A DNA stretch of 64,000 nucleotides from the NCBI GenBank assembly GCA_013153635.1, contig JAADDZ010000020.1, positions 35,379 to 99,378 on the forward strand. The letters are read 5' to 3'. Below are positions 21,231 through 29,893 of this stretch, in pieces. Numbering within the stretch: position 1 is the first letter of the stretch; each line of letters starts with the position of its first letter. The translations under genes and the position numbers were made by a program. Source of the DNA: Aquificota bacterium. Lineage in GTDB: Bacteria; Aquificota; Aquificia; Aquificales; Hydrogenothermaceae. A model generated the notes under the pieces. It did not search any database, was not told where the DNA came from, and saw only the letters and a list, made by a program, of their open reading frames with translations.

Positions 21231-21571
21231 CCTTCCCTCAATAGTTCCATAATCTCTATTAGCTCTCTCAATAGAGTTACATCATTTCTTGCATTTACAA
21301 TTACCATCTGGTCTAGAATAAATGTGTATAACATGTGTAAATTTTGAGCAATCTCTCCACCTTTCTCAAAATCTAAAAATGAATCAAGAGCATTTATCAC
21401 CCTTTCTATCTCATAGATACTTTCTATCTTTCCTTTCAAATCTCCTGTTTGGATACTCTCGTCAGCAACTTTCATAAGGGTTATAACTTTCTCATACAGG
21501 AGAACTATCTGTTTTATCGGAGAAGCTGTCTCTACACTTGTTTTAACATATGTATCATATGGATTTACCAT
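21203..21571 (-). CDS. fliS: Flagellin export chaperone FliS
   Basis: 122-residue four-helix protein that binds the C terminus of flagellin in the cytoplasm and delivers it to the export gate. The opening NPYDTYVKTSVETASPIKQIVLLYE is the conserved FliS N terminus, shown here only by its hallmark residues Y-x-x-T/Q...P-x-x-x-I/L...LYE. It follows fliD by four bases. Confidence 0.93.
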   Translation of the reverse strand: MVNPYDTYVKTSVETASPIKQIVLLYEKVITLMKVADESIQTGDLKGKIESIYEIERVINALDSFLDFEKGGEIAQNLHMLYTFILDQMVIVNARNDVTLLRELIEIMELLREGWEEIEKKL

Positions 21572-21575
21572 CTAT

Positions 21576-22886
21576 CTATCCTCCCTGATTTATTGAACCA
21601 AAAGATTGAGAAAGTCTAGATTTTACATCTTCCATCTGTGCCATAAGCATCTGAAGAGAGATAAACTGTTTTTTTAATGTTTCTATCTCTATATCTATCC
21701 TTTTTGTCATAAGTTCTATTCTTTCTTCTATGTTATCTATCTGTTTGTCAAAAGATTTCTCTTTTAGCTTTACTGGACTTTGTGTTCCTGTGGCGTATAT
21801 AAAGTAGTCATAAAGGTTATTTTTTAGGTCTTCAACAACGGTTTTTACTTGAGAAACATCTGTAGAAAGCAAGTTATCTAACTGTAGGGTATCTAAATTG
21901 ATGTGACCGGTGTTTTTATCTACAGATATAAGATTTTTGTCCATTAAAGGCTGAAGCTTTTTAAAAATCGTACTCCTTATCTGCTGAAGAGAAAATTCTC
22001 CAGATAAAATCCCGTCTTTCCCTGTATTTTCTGTTATAAAATCTACCATCTGGTTGTACTTATCTATAAACCCTTTTAAATCTTCTTTGAAATCTGTATA
22101 GTCATTTTGAACTGTGATATTAACAGGAGAAGATGAGACAGCCTTTGCAGTTATAGACAGTCCTGTTATAACATTATCAAATCTGTTTGTTTGGCTTGTT
22201 ACTGTAACACCATAAACAGAAATCTCTGCATCTTGGGCAGTTTGAGCATGGTTTAAACCACCAAGAGTAGATATTAGATTTCCATTATCAGTGATGTTTA
22301 TTGTATTGTCTGCTCCTGTATCTAGACCTTTTATAAGTAATCTATAATTTGTCCCATCATAGAATATAGATGCTTTTATGTTCAAGTTATTATCCACTGC
22401 TTGGGCGTTTATCTTATTTACGATACTCTCCAAAGAATCTGTGCTATCGTAATTTACAGTAATACTGTTCCCTCCATACGATATATCTAAAGACGAGGAA
22501 ACTAAAGAAGTTATAGGAGATGTTTTATCTGTTAGTCCTGAACCTGTCAACCAAACGTCATTTTGGGCTAATTTGTTAACAGTTATGTCGATGTTAGAGC
22601 TAGATAAAGCTAGGTCATCTGTTATATTTGCCTCAAGCACTGACTCATCAGACACAAATACCGCTTTCTTTTCTAATTTTGTTATGTCTGAAATCTTATC
22701 TAAAGAGTCTTGCATATCTTTTAAAATGTCACCAAAACTAGAGATAGCTTCTTTTTTAGCTAATATCTGACTTTCTCTTTGCTGTAAAAAGACTATCTGC
22801 TGGCTTTTTATAGCTCTTATATTTTCTAACATCTGGGCGTAATCAAAATTTCCTGCAAGGTTGCTTAGATAAATTTCGCCAGCCAT
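21576..22886 (-). CDS. fliD: Flagellar filament cap protein FliD (HAP2)
   Basis: Caps the growing filament and folds exported flagellin monomers. At 436 residues it is compact for FliD. It has FliD-N (about residues 5-100) and FliD-C (about 215-415, ending in a helical coiled coil), with Ser/Thr/Asn-rich surface domains between. The start is three bases after flaG, making a flaG-fliD-fliS operon. Confidence 0.92.
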   Translation of the reverse strand: MAGEIYLSNLAGNFDYAQMLENIRAIKSQQIVFLQQRESQILAKKEAISSFGDILKDMQDSLDKISDITKLEKKAVFVSDESVLEANITDDLALSSSNIDITVNKLAQNDVWLTGSGLTDKTSPITSLVSSSLDISYGGNSITVNYDSTDSLESIVNKINAQAVDNNLNIKASIFYDGTNYRLLIKGLDTGADNTINITDNGNLISTLGGLNHAQTAQDAEISVYGVTVTSQTNRFDNVITGLSITAKAVSSSPVNITVQNDYTDFKEDLKGFIDKYNQMVDFITENTGKDGILSGEFSLQQIRSTIFKKLQPLMDKNLISVDKNTGHINLDTLQLDNLLSTDVSQVKTVVEDLKNNLYDYFIYATGTQSPVKLKEKSFDKQIDNIEERIELMTKRIDIEIETLKKQFISLQMLMAQMEDVKSRLSQSFGSINQGG

Positions 22887-22889
22887 TAT

Positions 22890-23249
22890 TTATGCCTCCT
22901 TATTAAATAGTAACCCTACAAGCTCATCTAACTTTTTTGCTAATTCTAAGAGATGTTCTGGAGGAATCTGCCTAATAACTTTATCTGTTTTTTTGTCTAT
23001 TATCTTTACTACAGGTTGGTGAAGTTCTTTATCAATCTCGATTTTCAGATATTTATTCATGTAATCAAACTTATCTTTCATCTTTTTGAATAAGTCTTCT
23101 AACTCTTCTTTTGAGAACTCTTTTAGAGATTGCTGATTCTCTTTTTGGACTGTAGTTGTACTTTTCTGTAACTGATTTTTTATCTCTAAATCAGAAGAAC
23201 CTTGAGATACTGCCTTATTTAAAACATTATCAATGCCTTTGATTTCCAT
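22890..23249 (-). CDS. flaG: FlaG family protein
   Basis: 119 residues. The N-terminal half is polar, Gln/Ser-rich and low in structure. The C-terminal half carries the FlaG core (LKIEIDKELHQPVVKI, then DKVIRQIPPE). FlaG affects filament length in several bacteria and is usually encoded next to fliD, as here. The start is preceded by AAAGGTGA. Confidence 0.88.
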   Translation of the reverse strand: MEIKGIDNVLNKAVSQGSSDLEIKNQLQKSTTTVQKENQQSLKEFSKEELEDLFKKMKDKFDYMNKYLKIEIDKELHQPVVKIIDKKTDKVIRQIPPEHLLELAKKLDELVGLLFNKEA

Positions 23250-23272
23250 GGCATCACCTTTAGAGTTTAATT

Positions 23273-23293
23273 AAAAGGGGAGACCCCCTCCCC
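23273..23293 (-). terminator. Terminator after fliC
   Basis: On the minus strand: GGGGAG-GGGGT-CTCCCC hairpin followed by TTTT. It separates the highly expressed fliC from flaG-fliD-fliS. Confidence 0.65.
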
Positions 23294-23300
23294 ATATTTT

Positions 23301-24164
23301 TTATCGGAGTAACTGTAGAACAAGTTGAGGAAGCTGATTTGCTTGAGCCAGCATAGCTGTACCAGACTGCATTAATATCTGTCTTCTTGTGAACTCTGCC
23401 ATCTCTTTGGCAAAATCAACATTTCTTATACGAGATTCTGCTTCTTCAGTATCGATTTTTGCTGATTGATTATTACTTATGATTTTTTCTAACTCTATCT
23501 GATATGCACCAAATTTTGCCGCCATATCGTCAACCGCTTTGATTAAAGCATCTACTACTGATACTGCATTATTAGCTTTTGTTTGAGAAGTTACATCGAT
23601 AGTATAAGCTGTAGCTCCTATTGTTAAAGTTGCTGGTGCAGTACTAGAACCTTCGGCACCTGCCGCCGCCGCTGTGGCTACTACCATAGCTAACTCTTGG
23701 TCTACTCTTCCTCCATAGTGGATAGTAAACGTCTGTGCGCCTGCAGAAAAAACTTTTCTACCGTTGAACTCTGTATCTGCGAATATCTTTTCTATAGCAT
23801 CTATTAGACCGTTGATGTCCTGCTGGAGCTGTTTTCTATTGGTTGCATCATTCGTTTCGTTTGCGGCTTGGATAGCTTTTGATTTTACATCGTTTAAGAT
23901 ATTGTAAACTTCTGATAACGCACTTTGAGCTATCTGGGCTAAGCTAACTCCATCTTGCGCATTTTTTATACCTCTGTCTAAAGATACTGCATATGTTCTA
24001 AGCTGATTGGCGATGTAGTAACCTGCCGCATCATCAGCCGCTCGATTGATTCTATACCCAGTAGCTAACCTTTCTAAAGATTTGTTCATGTAAAATTCGT
24101 TCTTTAGAAGGTTAACATGGGTAAAGTTAGCTTGGAAGTTGTAGTTGATTCTTAAAGCTCCCAT
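23301..24164 (-). CDS. fliC: Flagellin
   Basis: Filament subunit, 287 residues, shorter than enterobacterial flagellins. It has the conserved helical D0/D1 N-terminal domain (SLERLATGYRINRAADDAAGYYIANQLR core, with LERLATG and AADDAAG) and the C-terminal domain ending LPQLVLQLLR. The exposed central region, about residues 160-205, is small and Ala/Thr/Ser-rich, so the O-glycosylation sites expected from the nearby glycosyltransferases would be there. A strong ribosome-binding site (AAGGAGGT) and a sigma-28 promoter precede it. Confidence 0.96.
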   Translation of the reverse strand: MGALRINYNFQANFTHVNLLKNEFYMNKSLERLATGYRINRAADDAAGYYIANQLRTYAVSLDRGIKNAQDGVSLAQIAQSALSEVYNILNDVKSKAIQAANETNDATNRKQLQQDINGLIDAIEKIFADTEFNGRKVFSAGAQTFTIHYGGRVDQELAMVVATAAAAGAEGSSTAPATLTIGATAYTIDVTSQTKANNAVSVVDALIKAVDDMAAKFGAYQIELEKIISNNQSAKIDTEEAESRIRNVDFAKEMAEFTRRQILMQSGTAMLAQANQLPQLVLQLLR

Positions 24165-24203
24165 AATGTTTACCTCCTTGGATTTTAATTTCTTTGATTT
24201 TGA

Positions 24204-24230
24204 TTATCGGAGGCGTTTATAAATTTTTTA
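24204..24230 (-). promoter_or_regulatory. Sigma-28 (FliA) promoter of fliC
   Basis: On the minus strand: TAAA, exactly 15 bases, TCCGATAA; the consensus is TAAA-N15-GCCGATAA, one mismatch. It lies 40 bases upstream of the flagellin start. Confidence 0.85.
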
Positions 24231-24286
24231 GTTTTTAAAAGTTTTTTAAAATGAAAAACTTCAGGGAGCTTTTTTTATAAAAACTT

Positions 24287-24616
24287 CTAAGGAGTTTCTT
24301 CTTTTATTACCTCGTAAACCTCTATAGATATTTTGCCTGCAAAAATATCTCTTGGTGGCTGTTTTTCATGAGCTTTTCTAAAAGCTTCGCTTCTTGTGTA
24401 GTTTAGAAAGTCTTCCAAGCTTTCCCAGTATGTAACGATGATAAAAGTATTGTTTTCTGGGATATGAGGGATAGGGAGTTTTTTCGGCTCTAGTATTTCC
24501 ATTTTTATGAAACCTTTTTGTTCTTTTATCCCTTTTTGTCCAAAGTTATCTACAATAGTTTTGAACTGTTCAAAGTACTCTGGATTTACTGGAAATTTTG
24601 TCATAACTACTATCAT
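24287..24616 (-). CDS. Antibiotic-biosynthesis-monooxygenase (ABM) fold protein
   Basis: 109 residues forming one dimeric ferredoxin-like ABM domain (MIVVMTKFPVN; FIIVTYWESLEDFLNYTRSEAF). Family members include heme-degrading HmoA-type and quinol monooxygenases, but many have no known substrate. It is the last gene of the leftward operon that starts with glycerate kinase. Function here is open. Confidence 0.75.
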   Translation of the reverse strand: MIVVMTKFPVNPEYFEQFKTIVDNFGQKGIKEQKGFIKMEILEPKKLPIPHIPENNTFIIVTYWESLEDFLNYTRSEAFRKAHEKQPPRDIFAGKISIEVYEVIKEETP

Positions 24617-24640
24617 TTTTATTCCTCCTAATGTTTGTTT

Positions 24641-25648
24641 TTAACAGTTTTGTAAACAGTTTTGTACGTTTTCTAAAACTAAATCTGGACTTATTTTTTC
24701 CATACATTCATGGGTACCTATTGGACATTCTCTATGTCCGTGAAGTCCACAAGGGCGGCATTCTAAATTTTTGATTTCTACAACTTTTCCTTTTCTATAA
24801 GGATAAAATCCAAATTCTGTTACTGTGGGTCCATAGATGTCCACCACTGGTGTACCATACGCTACTGCCATATGTACAGGTGCAGAATCGTTAGATATTA
24901 AAAGCTTGCCATGTTTTATTATTGAGAATGTCTCCCGTAGATTAGTTTTTCCTACTAGGTTTTTAACGCTGTCTTTATGCTTTGTATACTGTAAGACCTT
25001 ATCTGTAAACTCTTTATCTTCAGGACTTCCTATTGTAACGATATTTTCTCCCTCTTGTAGTAATCTGTCTATAACTTGTCCGTAACCTTTGGCTGTCCAT
25101 CTTTTGGTTTCCCATTTTGAACCGGGTGCGATTATTATATAATCTTTGTCTTTTAGATTAAATCTTTTATAAGAGTTTTCTTCTCTCTCATCTAGAGGTA
25201 ATTTTGGAATTTTTTCTAGTTTTTGGGAATCATATTCAGGTAATACAGAGAGGAGTTTTAGATTCCTCTCTATTTCATGAGTACCGTCAAATCTGTGAGG
25301 AACTTTTTTTGTGTACAAGAAGGAAAACCCTCCTTTATCAAACCCTATTCTTTCTGGTATCCTTGCTAAAAACAGAGAGTATGAAGCTCTATGGGAACGA
25401 TGGGGGGATATTGCAAGGTCATATTTTTGAGACTTTATCGATTTTATAAGCTCCCAGTTTGACATTGTTTTTTTATTGAAGGTTATAAGATGGTCTACAT
25501 CTGGATTGTTCTTTAGAACCTCTTTACCAAAAGGTTTCGTTATTACAGATAGATATGCTGATGGGTACAGTTTTTTTAATGAGGAGAACAAGGGAGTAGT
25601 CAGTATTAAATCACCTAAGAAAGCTGTCTGCCAAACTATTATCTTCAT
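24641..25648 (-). CDS. waaF: LPS heptosyltransferase (WaaF-like, GT9)
   Basis: 335 residues of family GT9; it transfers heptose from ADP-heptose to the LPS inner core at the cytoplasmic face of the inner membrane. The N terminus (GDLILTTPLFSSLKKLYP) and the donor-site region (ISNDSAPVHMAVAYGTPVVDIYG) are typical. A Cys-rich C terminus (CRPCGLHGHRECP, then HECM) is common in the WaaF/WaaC group. Heptosyltransferase II is the best guess within GT9. It overlaps rsgA by four bases. Confidence 0.85.
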   Translation of the reverse strand: MKIIVWQTAFLGDLILTTPLFSSLKKLYPSAYLSVITKPFGKEVLKNNPDVDHLITFNKKTMSNWELIKSIKSQKYDLAISPHRSHRASYSLFLARIPERIGFDKGGFSFLYTKKVPHRFDGTHEIERNLKLLSVLPEYDSQKLEKIPKLPLDEREENSYKRFNLKDKDYIIIAPGSKWETKRWTAKGYGQVIDRLLQEGENIVTIGSPEDKEFTDKVLQYTKHKDSVKNLVGKTNLRETFSIIKHGKLLISNDSAPVHMAVAYGTPVVDIYGPTVTEFGFYPYRKGKVVEIKNLECRPCGLHGHRECPIGTHECMEKISPDLVLENVQNCLQNC

Positions 25649-26544
25649 TTTTTACCTTCTGGACAGATATGTTTTAGGTCTTCTACGAAAGATTTTGTTA
25701 TTTTTAGATAGTTTTTGTATCTATGGCAGGATATTTCTCCTTTTTCAACAGCTAGTTTAACGGCACAGTAAGGCTCTTTGGTATGACTACAGTTGGGATA
25801 TTTACATCGGTAATTTAAGAACTCTCTAAAGTAGTTTTTTATCTGGTCTTTTTTCACAAATTCTAATGCATTTACTTTGGAAAACCCGGGAGCGTCTCCT
25901 ACAAATGAGTTTTTACCAAATGGAATAAGCTTTACTCCTGTTGTTGTATGTTTTCCTCTTTTTAATTTTTTGCTAATCTCTCCTATCTCTAATTTCGTTC
26001 CTGTTAGTTTGGATAGTATGGAGCTTTTCCCTACCCCAGAGAGTCCTGCTAGTATACATATCTGCCCTTTTACAAAATCTTTTAATTTTTGTATCCCTTC
26101 TCCAGATTTTGCACTAACCCATATCACTTGATACCCTACTTTTGCGTAGATTTTTGTCCATTCCTCTAATTTTTTTAGTTCTTGCTGGCTTAATAGGTCT
26201 ACTTTGTTGAATACGATTATAGGTTCTACCTGAACTCTTTCGTAAACTACGAGAAGGTTATCTAGAAAAAAGCTATCAAAGTCTGGTTGTTTAAAAGTCT
26301 CTACTATGATAACTGTATCTACATTAGATATAGGTGGTCTAATGAGTATGTTTTTTCTGTCTTCTATCTGTTCTATAACAAAGTTTTTTTCATCTTCTAA
26401 AAATCCGTAAACATAGTCTCCTGCATATATTTTTGTTTTTTTCTTTATGTTACCTCTAGGAATTCCTCTATAGGTTTTGCCTGTATCAGGAAGATAAACT
26501 CCTATCATCTGGGCTTCTCTATCTACTACTAATCCTTTGTGCAT
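25645..26544 (-). CDS. rsgA: Ribosome small-subunit-dependent GTPase A
   Basis: Circularly permuted GTPase that helps the last steps of 30S ribosome maturation. The order G4 (FNKVDLL), G5 (SAKSG), G1 (GLSGVGKSS), G3 (DAPGF) shows the permutation. The C-terminal zinc knuckle reads C-x4-C-x-H-x5-C (CKYPNCSH, then EPYC). An N-terminal OB domain starts with GLVVDREAQ. The ATG overlaps the SPFH gene stop (TAATG). Confidence 0.95.
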   Translation of the reverse strand: MHKGLVVDREAQMIGVYLPDTGKTYRGIPRGNIKKKTKIYAGDYVYGFLEDEKNFVIEQIEDRKNILIRPPISNVDTVIIVETFKQPDFDSFFLDNLLVVYERVQVEPIIVFNKVDLLSQQELKKLEEWTKIYAKVGYQVIWVSAKSGEGIQKLKDFVKGQICILAGLSGVGKSSILSKLTGTKLEIGEISKKLKRGKHTTTGVKLIPFGKNSFVGDAPGFSKVNALEFVKKDQIKNYFREFLNYRCKYPNCSHTKEPYCAVKLAVEKGEISCHRYKNYLKITKSFVEDLKHICPEGKK

Positions 26545-27398
26545 TATTTTCCTTGTTTTACATTTGGTATATTTATGATTGGTGCTAGATTCGTATCATA
26601 AGGAAGCAAAATTACTGTGTTATTGTCTCCTTCTGCATAAGATTTTATGTTTTCTATAAATTTCCATTGTAGATACTCTTTGGTTAAAGAGCCAGCTATT
26701 ATCCTGTTAGCATCTGCTATTCCTTTAGCTTCTACTCGTTTTCTTTCTGCTTCTAGTTTCTCTTTTTCTACTACGAATTTCATCTTTTGCATCTCTTCAA
26801 AGGCTCTTCTTTTTTGTTCTATGGCTTCTACTACTTTTGGAGGGAGTTTTATATCCCTTAGGAGAATCTCATCAAGGTTTATGTACCTTTTTTTCAGCTC
26901 TATAGATACTCTTTCTACTAGTTTTTTTCTTATTAGCTCCCTTTCTTGATATACTTGGGAACTGTCTAGCATAGCTATTACATCTCTTACTGCTGAACGG
27001 ATAACAGGTTTTATAATTTTATCTTCATATTCTAGACCATACTCTACAAATATCTCTGCGGCTTTATCTGGTTGTATCTTGTATAGTACAGTAAGCTCTA
27101 TTCTTATCGTTAGTCCATCTTTTGATAGAGCTTCAATTGCTCTTTGACCTCTAAGGTCGTAGGACTGGGTTCTTACACTCATTTTTATAACTTTTTGAAC
27201 ATAAGGTATTATAAAATGAAGTCCCGGAGGTAGCTCTTCCATATCTGCTTTGCCTAAGGTGAGTTTTACTCCTACAAATCCACTAGGAACTATAGCTATA
27301 GGTGGAGCTACTACTGCAAATAGTATGATAAGAACTACAACTATTGGAAGTATACCTTTGAACATATTTATTAGAGGATTAAACTGTTTATCAGCCAT
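26544..27398 (-). CDS. Prohibitin/SPFH-domain membrane protein
   Basis: 284 residues with an N-terminal membrane helix (about 13-38, rich in V/I/L), an SPFH (band 7) domain (about 40-220; VPSGFVGVKLTLGK, VRTQSYDLRG) and a charged helical coiled-coil tail (EKLEAERKRVEAKG). These proteins form large membrane-bound rings that stabilise membrane proteases or microdomains. The start lies inside the end of gpgS (8-base overlap), so it belongs to the solute operon transcriptionally. Confidence 0.88.
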   Translation of the reverse strand: MADKQFNPLINMFKGILPIVVVLIILFAVVAPPIAIVPSGFVGVKLTLGKADMEELPPGLHFIIPYVQKVIKMSVRTQSYDLRGQRAIEALSKDGLTIRIELTVLYKIQPDKAAEIFVEYGLEYEDKIIKPVIRSAVRDVIAMLDSSQVYQERELIRKKLVERVSIELKKRYINLDEILLRDIKLPPKVVEAIEQKRRAFEEMQKMKFVVEKEKLEAERKRVEAKGIADANRIIAGSLTKEYLQWKFIENIKSYAEGDNNTVILLPYDTNLAPIINIPNVKQGK

Positions 27399-28623
27399 TT
27401 AAAATCTCCTTATTGTCTTTTTCTACACACTGCATAAGCTTCTCTGAAATATCAGGAATCGCGGCTCTAACTCTAACCCATGCAGATAACATAGGTATTC
27501 CTATAGGATTTTCTATAAACTCTTTCTCTGCTAACTTTAGAGCTTCTACAAAAGCTTCTACAGCTTCTATCTCTCCATGTCTATCGTATTCTAGACCGTT
27601 TATCAGGGATAAGGCGTTGTACTTTTCTACTGCTATTCGTGATTCTTGTAGGTATGTGGTTAATAGTGTTCTGAAAAATGATTCAGACATGATTATTCCA
27701 TCATGGCTCAAAACTCTAAACAGGGTTTTGGATATATCTTTTGCCATTCTGATTAAACCTGTCTCTGGTTTTTCTTTTTTTAGCTCTTGATGTTTATGTT
27801 CATAAGTTTCCATTATCTCTACTTGACATATTCTATTCACTGAAGTGTTCTGGTATACTTCACTTAACATAGAAACTTCTAGTCCCCAAGTGGGAGATAT
27901 TCTTATACCTCTAGCCAAAGTTCTTATAAATGCAAACTCACCTGCCAAAGCATATCTAAAACTATCTAGGTACTCTAAGAACTCTAAGTCTTTTTCTCTA
28001 ACGAGCTTTTTTAAGGCTCTTATCAATGGGGTATAGAACAGTCTAGTAACTCTTCCATATAATTTGTTTGTAACTCTTGCGTAGTATCCCTTGCTAAACT
28101 CAAAATCTAAAGCTGGGTGTACCACTGGATATACGAGTCTAGCTAAGAGTTCTCTAGAATAGTTAACGATGTCAGAATCGTGCAAAGCGATAGCGTATGC
28201 TGATGTATCAGACAGAATATATCCCAAAGTTAGCCATACAGAACGACCTTTTCCGGGAAAGTCCACTTTGAAACCTGCTTCTCTTAGCTCCTTGTACAGC
28301 TTTTGTAGTCTAGGACCATCATGCCATACTATCTTTGTTTCTACTGGGAGAGAGGATAGCATATGCTTCGCTTTTTTGAACTGTTCTTTGTCTGCTTTAT
28401 CTAGAGAAACTACAATACGGTACAAATAGTCTGCTCCTTTTAACTCTTGTATAATCTTAGGCATAGCTGGTCCTTCAAATTCTGAATAAAGAGCTGGTAA
28501 TAGAAGTACTATATTTCTTCGTCTTTTTGCAAAAGTCCTCAATTCATCTTCTAGCTGTTCTAAAGGTCTTTTATTTAGCTTTTGTAAAGTAGTGATAACC
28601 CCATTTTGAAAAAAATCAGCCAT
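27391..28623 (-). CDS. gpgS: Glucosyl-3-phosphoglycerate synthase (GT81)
   Basis: Makes glucosyl-3-phosphoglycerate from NDP-glucose and 3-phosphoglycerate, the first step of the two-step route to the compatible solute glucosylglycerate. 410 residues. The GT-A metal site is ALHDSDIV; the acceptor region has GRVTRLFYTPLIRAL, YALAGEFAF and WGLEVSML, matching the GpgS family. Persephonella marina has a characterised GpgS. No matching phosphatase (GpgP, HAD family) is adjacent, so dephosphorylation must be encoded elsewhere or be replaced by the neighbouring one-step enzyme. Confidence 0.82.
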   Translation of the reverse strand: MADFFQNGVITTLQKLNKRPLEQLEDELRTFAKRRRNIVLLLPALYSEFEGPAMPKIIQELKGADYLYRIVVSLDKADKEQFKKAKHMLSSLPVETKIVWHDGPRLQKLYKELREAGFKVDFPGKGRSVWLTLGYILSDTSAYAIALHDSDIVNYSRELLARLVYPVVHPALDFEFSKGYYARVTNKLYGRVTRLFYTPLIRALKKLVREKDLEFLEYLDSFRYALAGEFAFIRTLARGIRISPTWGLEVSMLSEVYQNTSVNRICQVEIMETYEHKHQELKKEKPETGLIRMAKDISKTLFRVLSHDGIIMSESFFRTLLTTYLQESRIAVEKYNALSLINGLEYDRHGEIEAVEAFVEALKLAEKEFIENPIGIPMLSAWVRVRAAIPDISEKLMQCVEKDNKEILNG

Positions 28624-28633
28624 AATATCTCCT

Positions 28634-29893
28634 TTATTTCCATAGTTTCAAAAGATAATCTTTCATATCTTCAAATCTTTGGGCTTGTTTTTCATAGTAT
28701 TCTTCTGCTTCTTCAGTTGTTTTTTCTTTTAGTTCATTGTAGATAGAGGCTACTTTGGCATTATAAAGGGGAATCATCGTATTTAAAAGCTTAAATTTCT
28801 GTCTTGGTGTTATATGAAAATGGTACGCATATCTATAGACTATTCGAACCCATGTATCTATCGGCATAATAAACTCATCTAAATCTTCTAATGTGAACAA
28901 TCTTTCGATAACTTTAAAATCCTGTTTTTCTAGTAAGCTTTTCCAAATAGGCGAAAAATTATTATATCCAATTCTAAAATACTCAATGAGAGAATCTCTA
29001 TCTATATCAAATGGCTCTGGCTCAATGCCTACATATTTACCAACTATAGGTACTGGTTCAGACCCTCTTACTTTTTTCCAGTAAGCTTCATATTTTTCCT
29101 GTTCCATCAATCTAAAAATAGTCCCTACTACTTCCCTGTACATATCACTTAGGTCTTTGGAGGGGTCTTTTTCTTGATGTATCTTTGCTCCTAATCTAGC
29201 TTGGCAGATATTATAATTTTCTACTATAGCGGTGGTAGTCATCCATATATCTATACCAAACTTTGCCACTTCTGTTTCCCAAACATCTTTGTCTAAGTAA
29301 TCTTTAACTAGTTTTGAAGACATTCCAAAGTCTCCACCTATAGGTTGTCTTATTCTTTTGCCATACAAGGCTCTTGTAAGATTGTAAGCTATAGTATTTG
29401 TTATCGTCCCATCAAATTTCCATCGTTTATAATAGGGACAGACATAATCAAACTCATCATATATCGGCTCTATTATATTTTTTACCCATTCTGGAGTTAT
29501 TGAACGAAGGTCAGAATCAAAGGTCGCTACCGCCTGTGCCTTTAGGAATTCGGCGGCTTCAAAAACAGCTCTCAATGCTGAACCTTTTCCCGGAATCCCT
29601 CTGTATATAGTTACGATTTTTTCTATATTGTACTGGGAGACATCTACCTCTTGTGCTACTTCTCGTGTATCATCTGTAGAACCTCCATCAGATACAAAAA
29701 TCAAACTTTTTTTATCTGGGAAGTACCTTTCTAGCCCTCTTGCTACTTGCTGGATAACGTAAGCTATCGTATCTTGACTAAAATAAGAAGGGATACCTAC
29801 TACTATATCCACATATTTTAGCTTTTCTATTTTTTTTCTTGCATCTTCCCTTAACGCAGTAGAAAATCTCACCGAAGGCAAAACTAGCATCAT
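28634..29893 (-). CDS. ggs: Glucosylglycerate synthase-like glycosyltransferase
   Basis: 419-residue GT-A enzyme (VVGIPSYFSQDTI; VSDGGSTDDTREVA; ATFDSDLRSI as metal site; QPIGGDFGMS; FGIDIWMTTTAI). It resembles the single-step glucosylglycerate synthase known from Persephonella marina, which joins NDP-glucose directly to D-glycerate. Its start overlaps the stop of the glycerate kinase gene by four bases, which fits an enzyme using D-glycerate. A mannosylglucosylglycerate-type activity cannot be excluded. Confidence 0.75.
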   Translation of the reverse strand: MMLVLPSVRFSTALREDARKKIEKLKYVDIVVGIPSYFSQDTIAYVIQQVARGLERYFPDKKSLIFVSDGGSTDDTREVAQEVDVSQYNIEKIVTIYRGIPGKGSALRAVFEAAEFLKAQAVATFDSDLRSITPEWVKNIIEPIYDEFDYVCPYYKRWKFDGTITNTIAYNLTRALYGKRIRQPIGGDFGMSSKLVKDYLDKDVWETEVAKFGIDIWMTTTAIVENYNICQARLGAKIHQEKDPSKDLSDMYREVVGTIFRLMEQEKYEAYWKKVRGSEPVPIVGKYVGIEPEPFDIDRDSLIEYFRIGYNNFSPIWKSLLEKQDFKVIERLFTLEDLDEFIMPIDTWVRIVYRYAYHFHITPRQKFKLLNTMIPLYNAKVASIYNELKEKTTEEAEEYYEKQAQRFEDMKDYLLKLWK

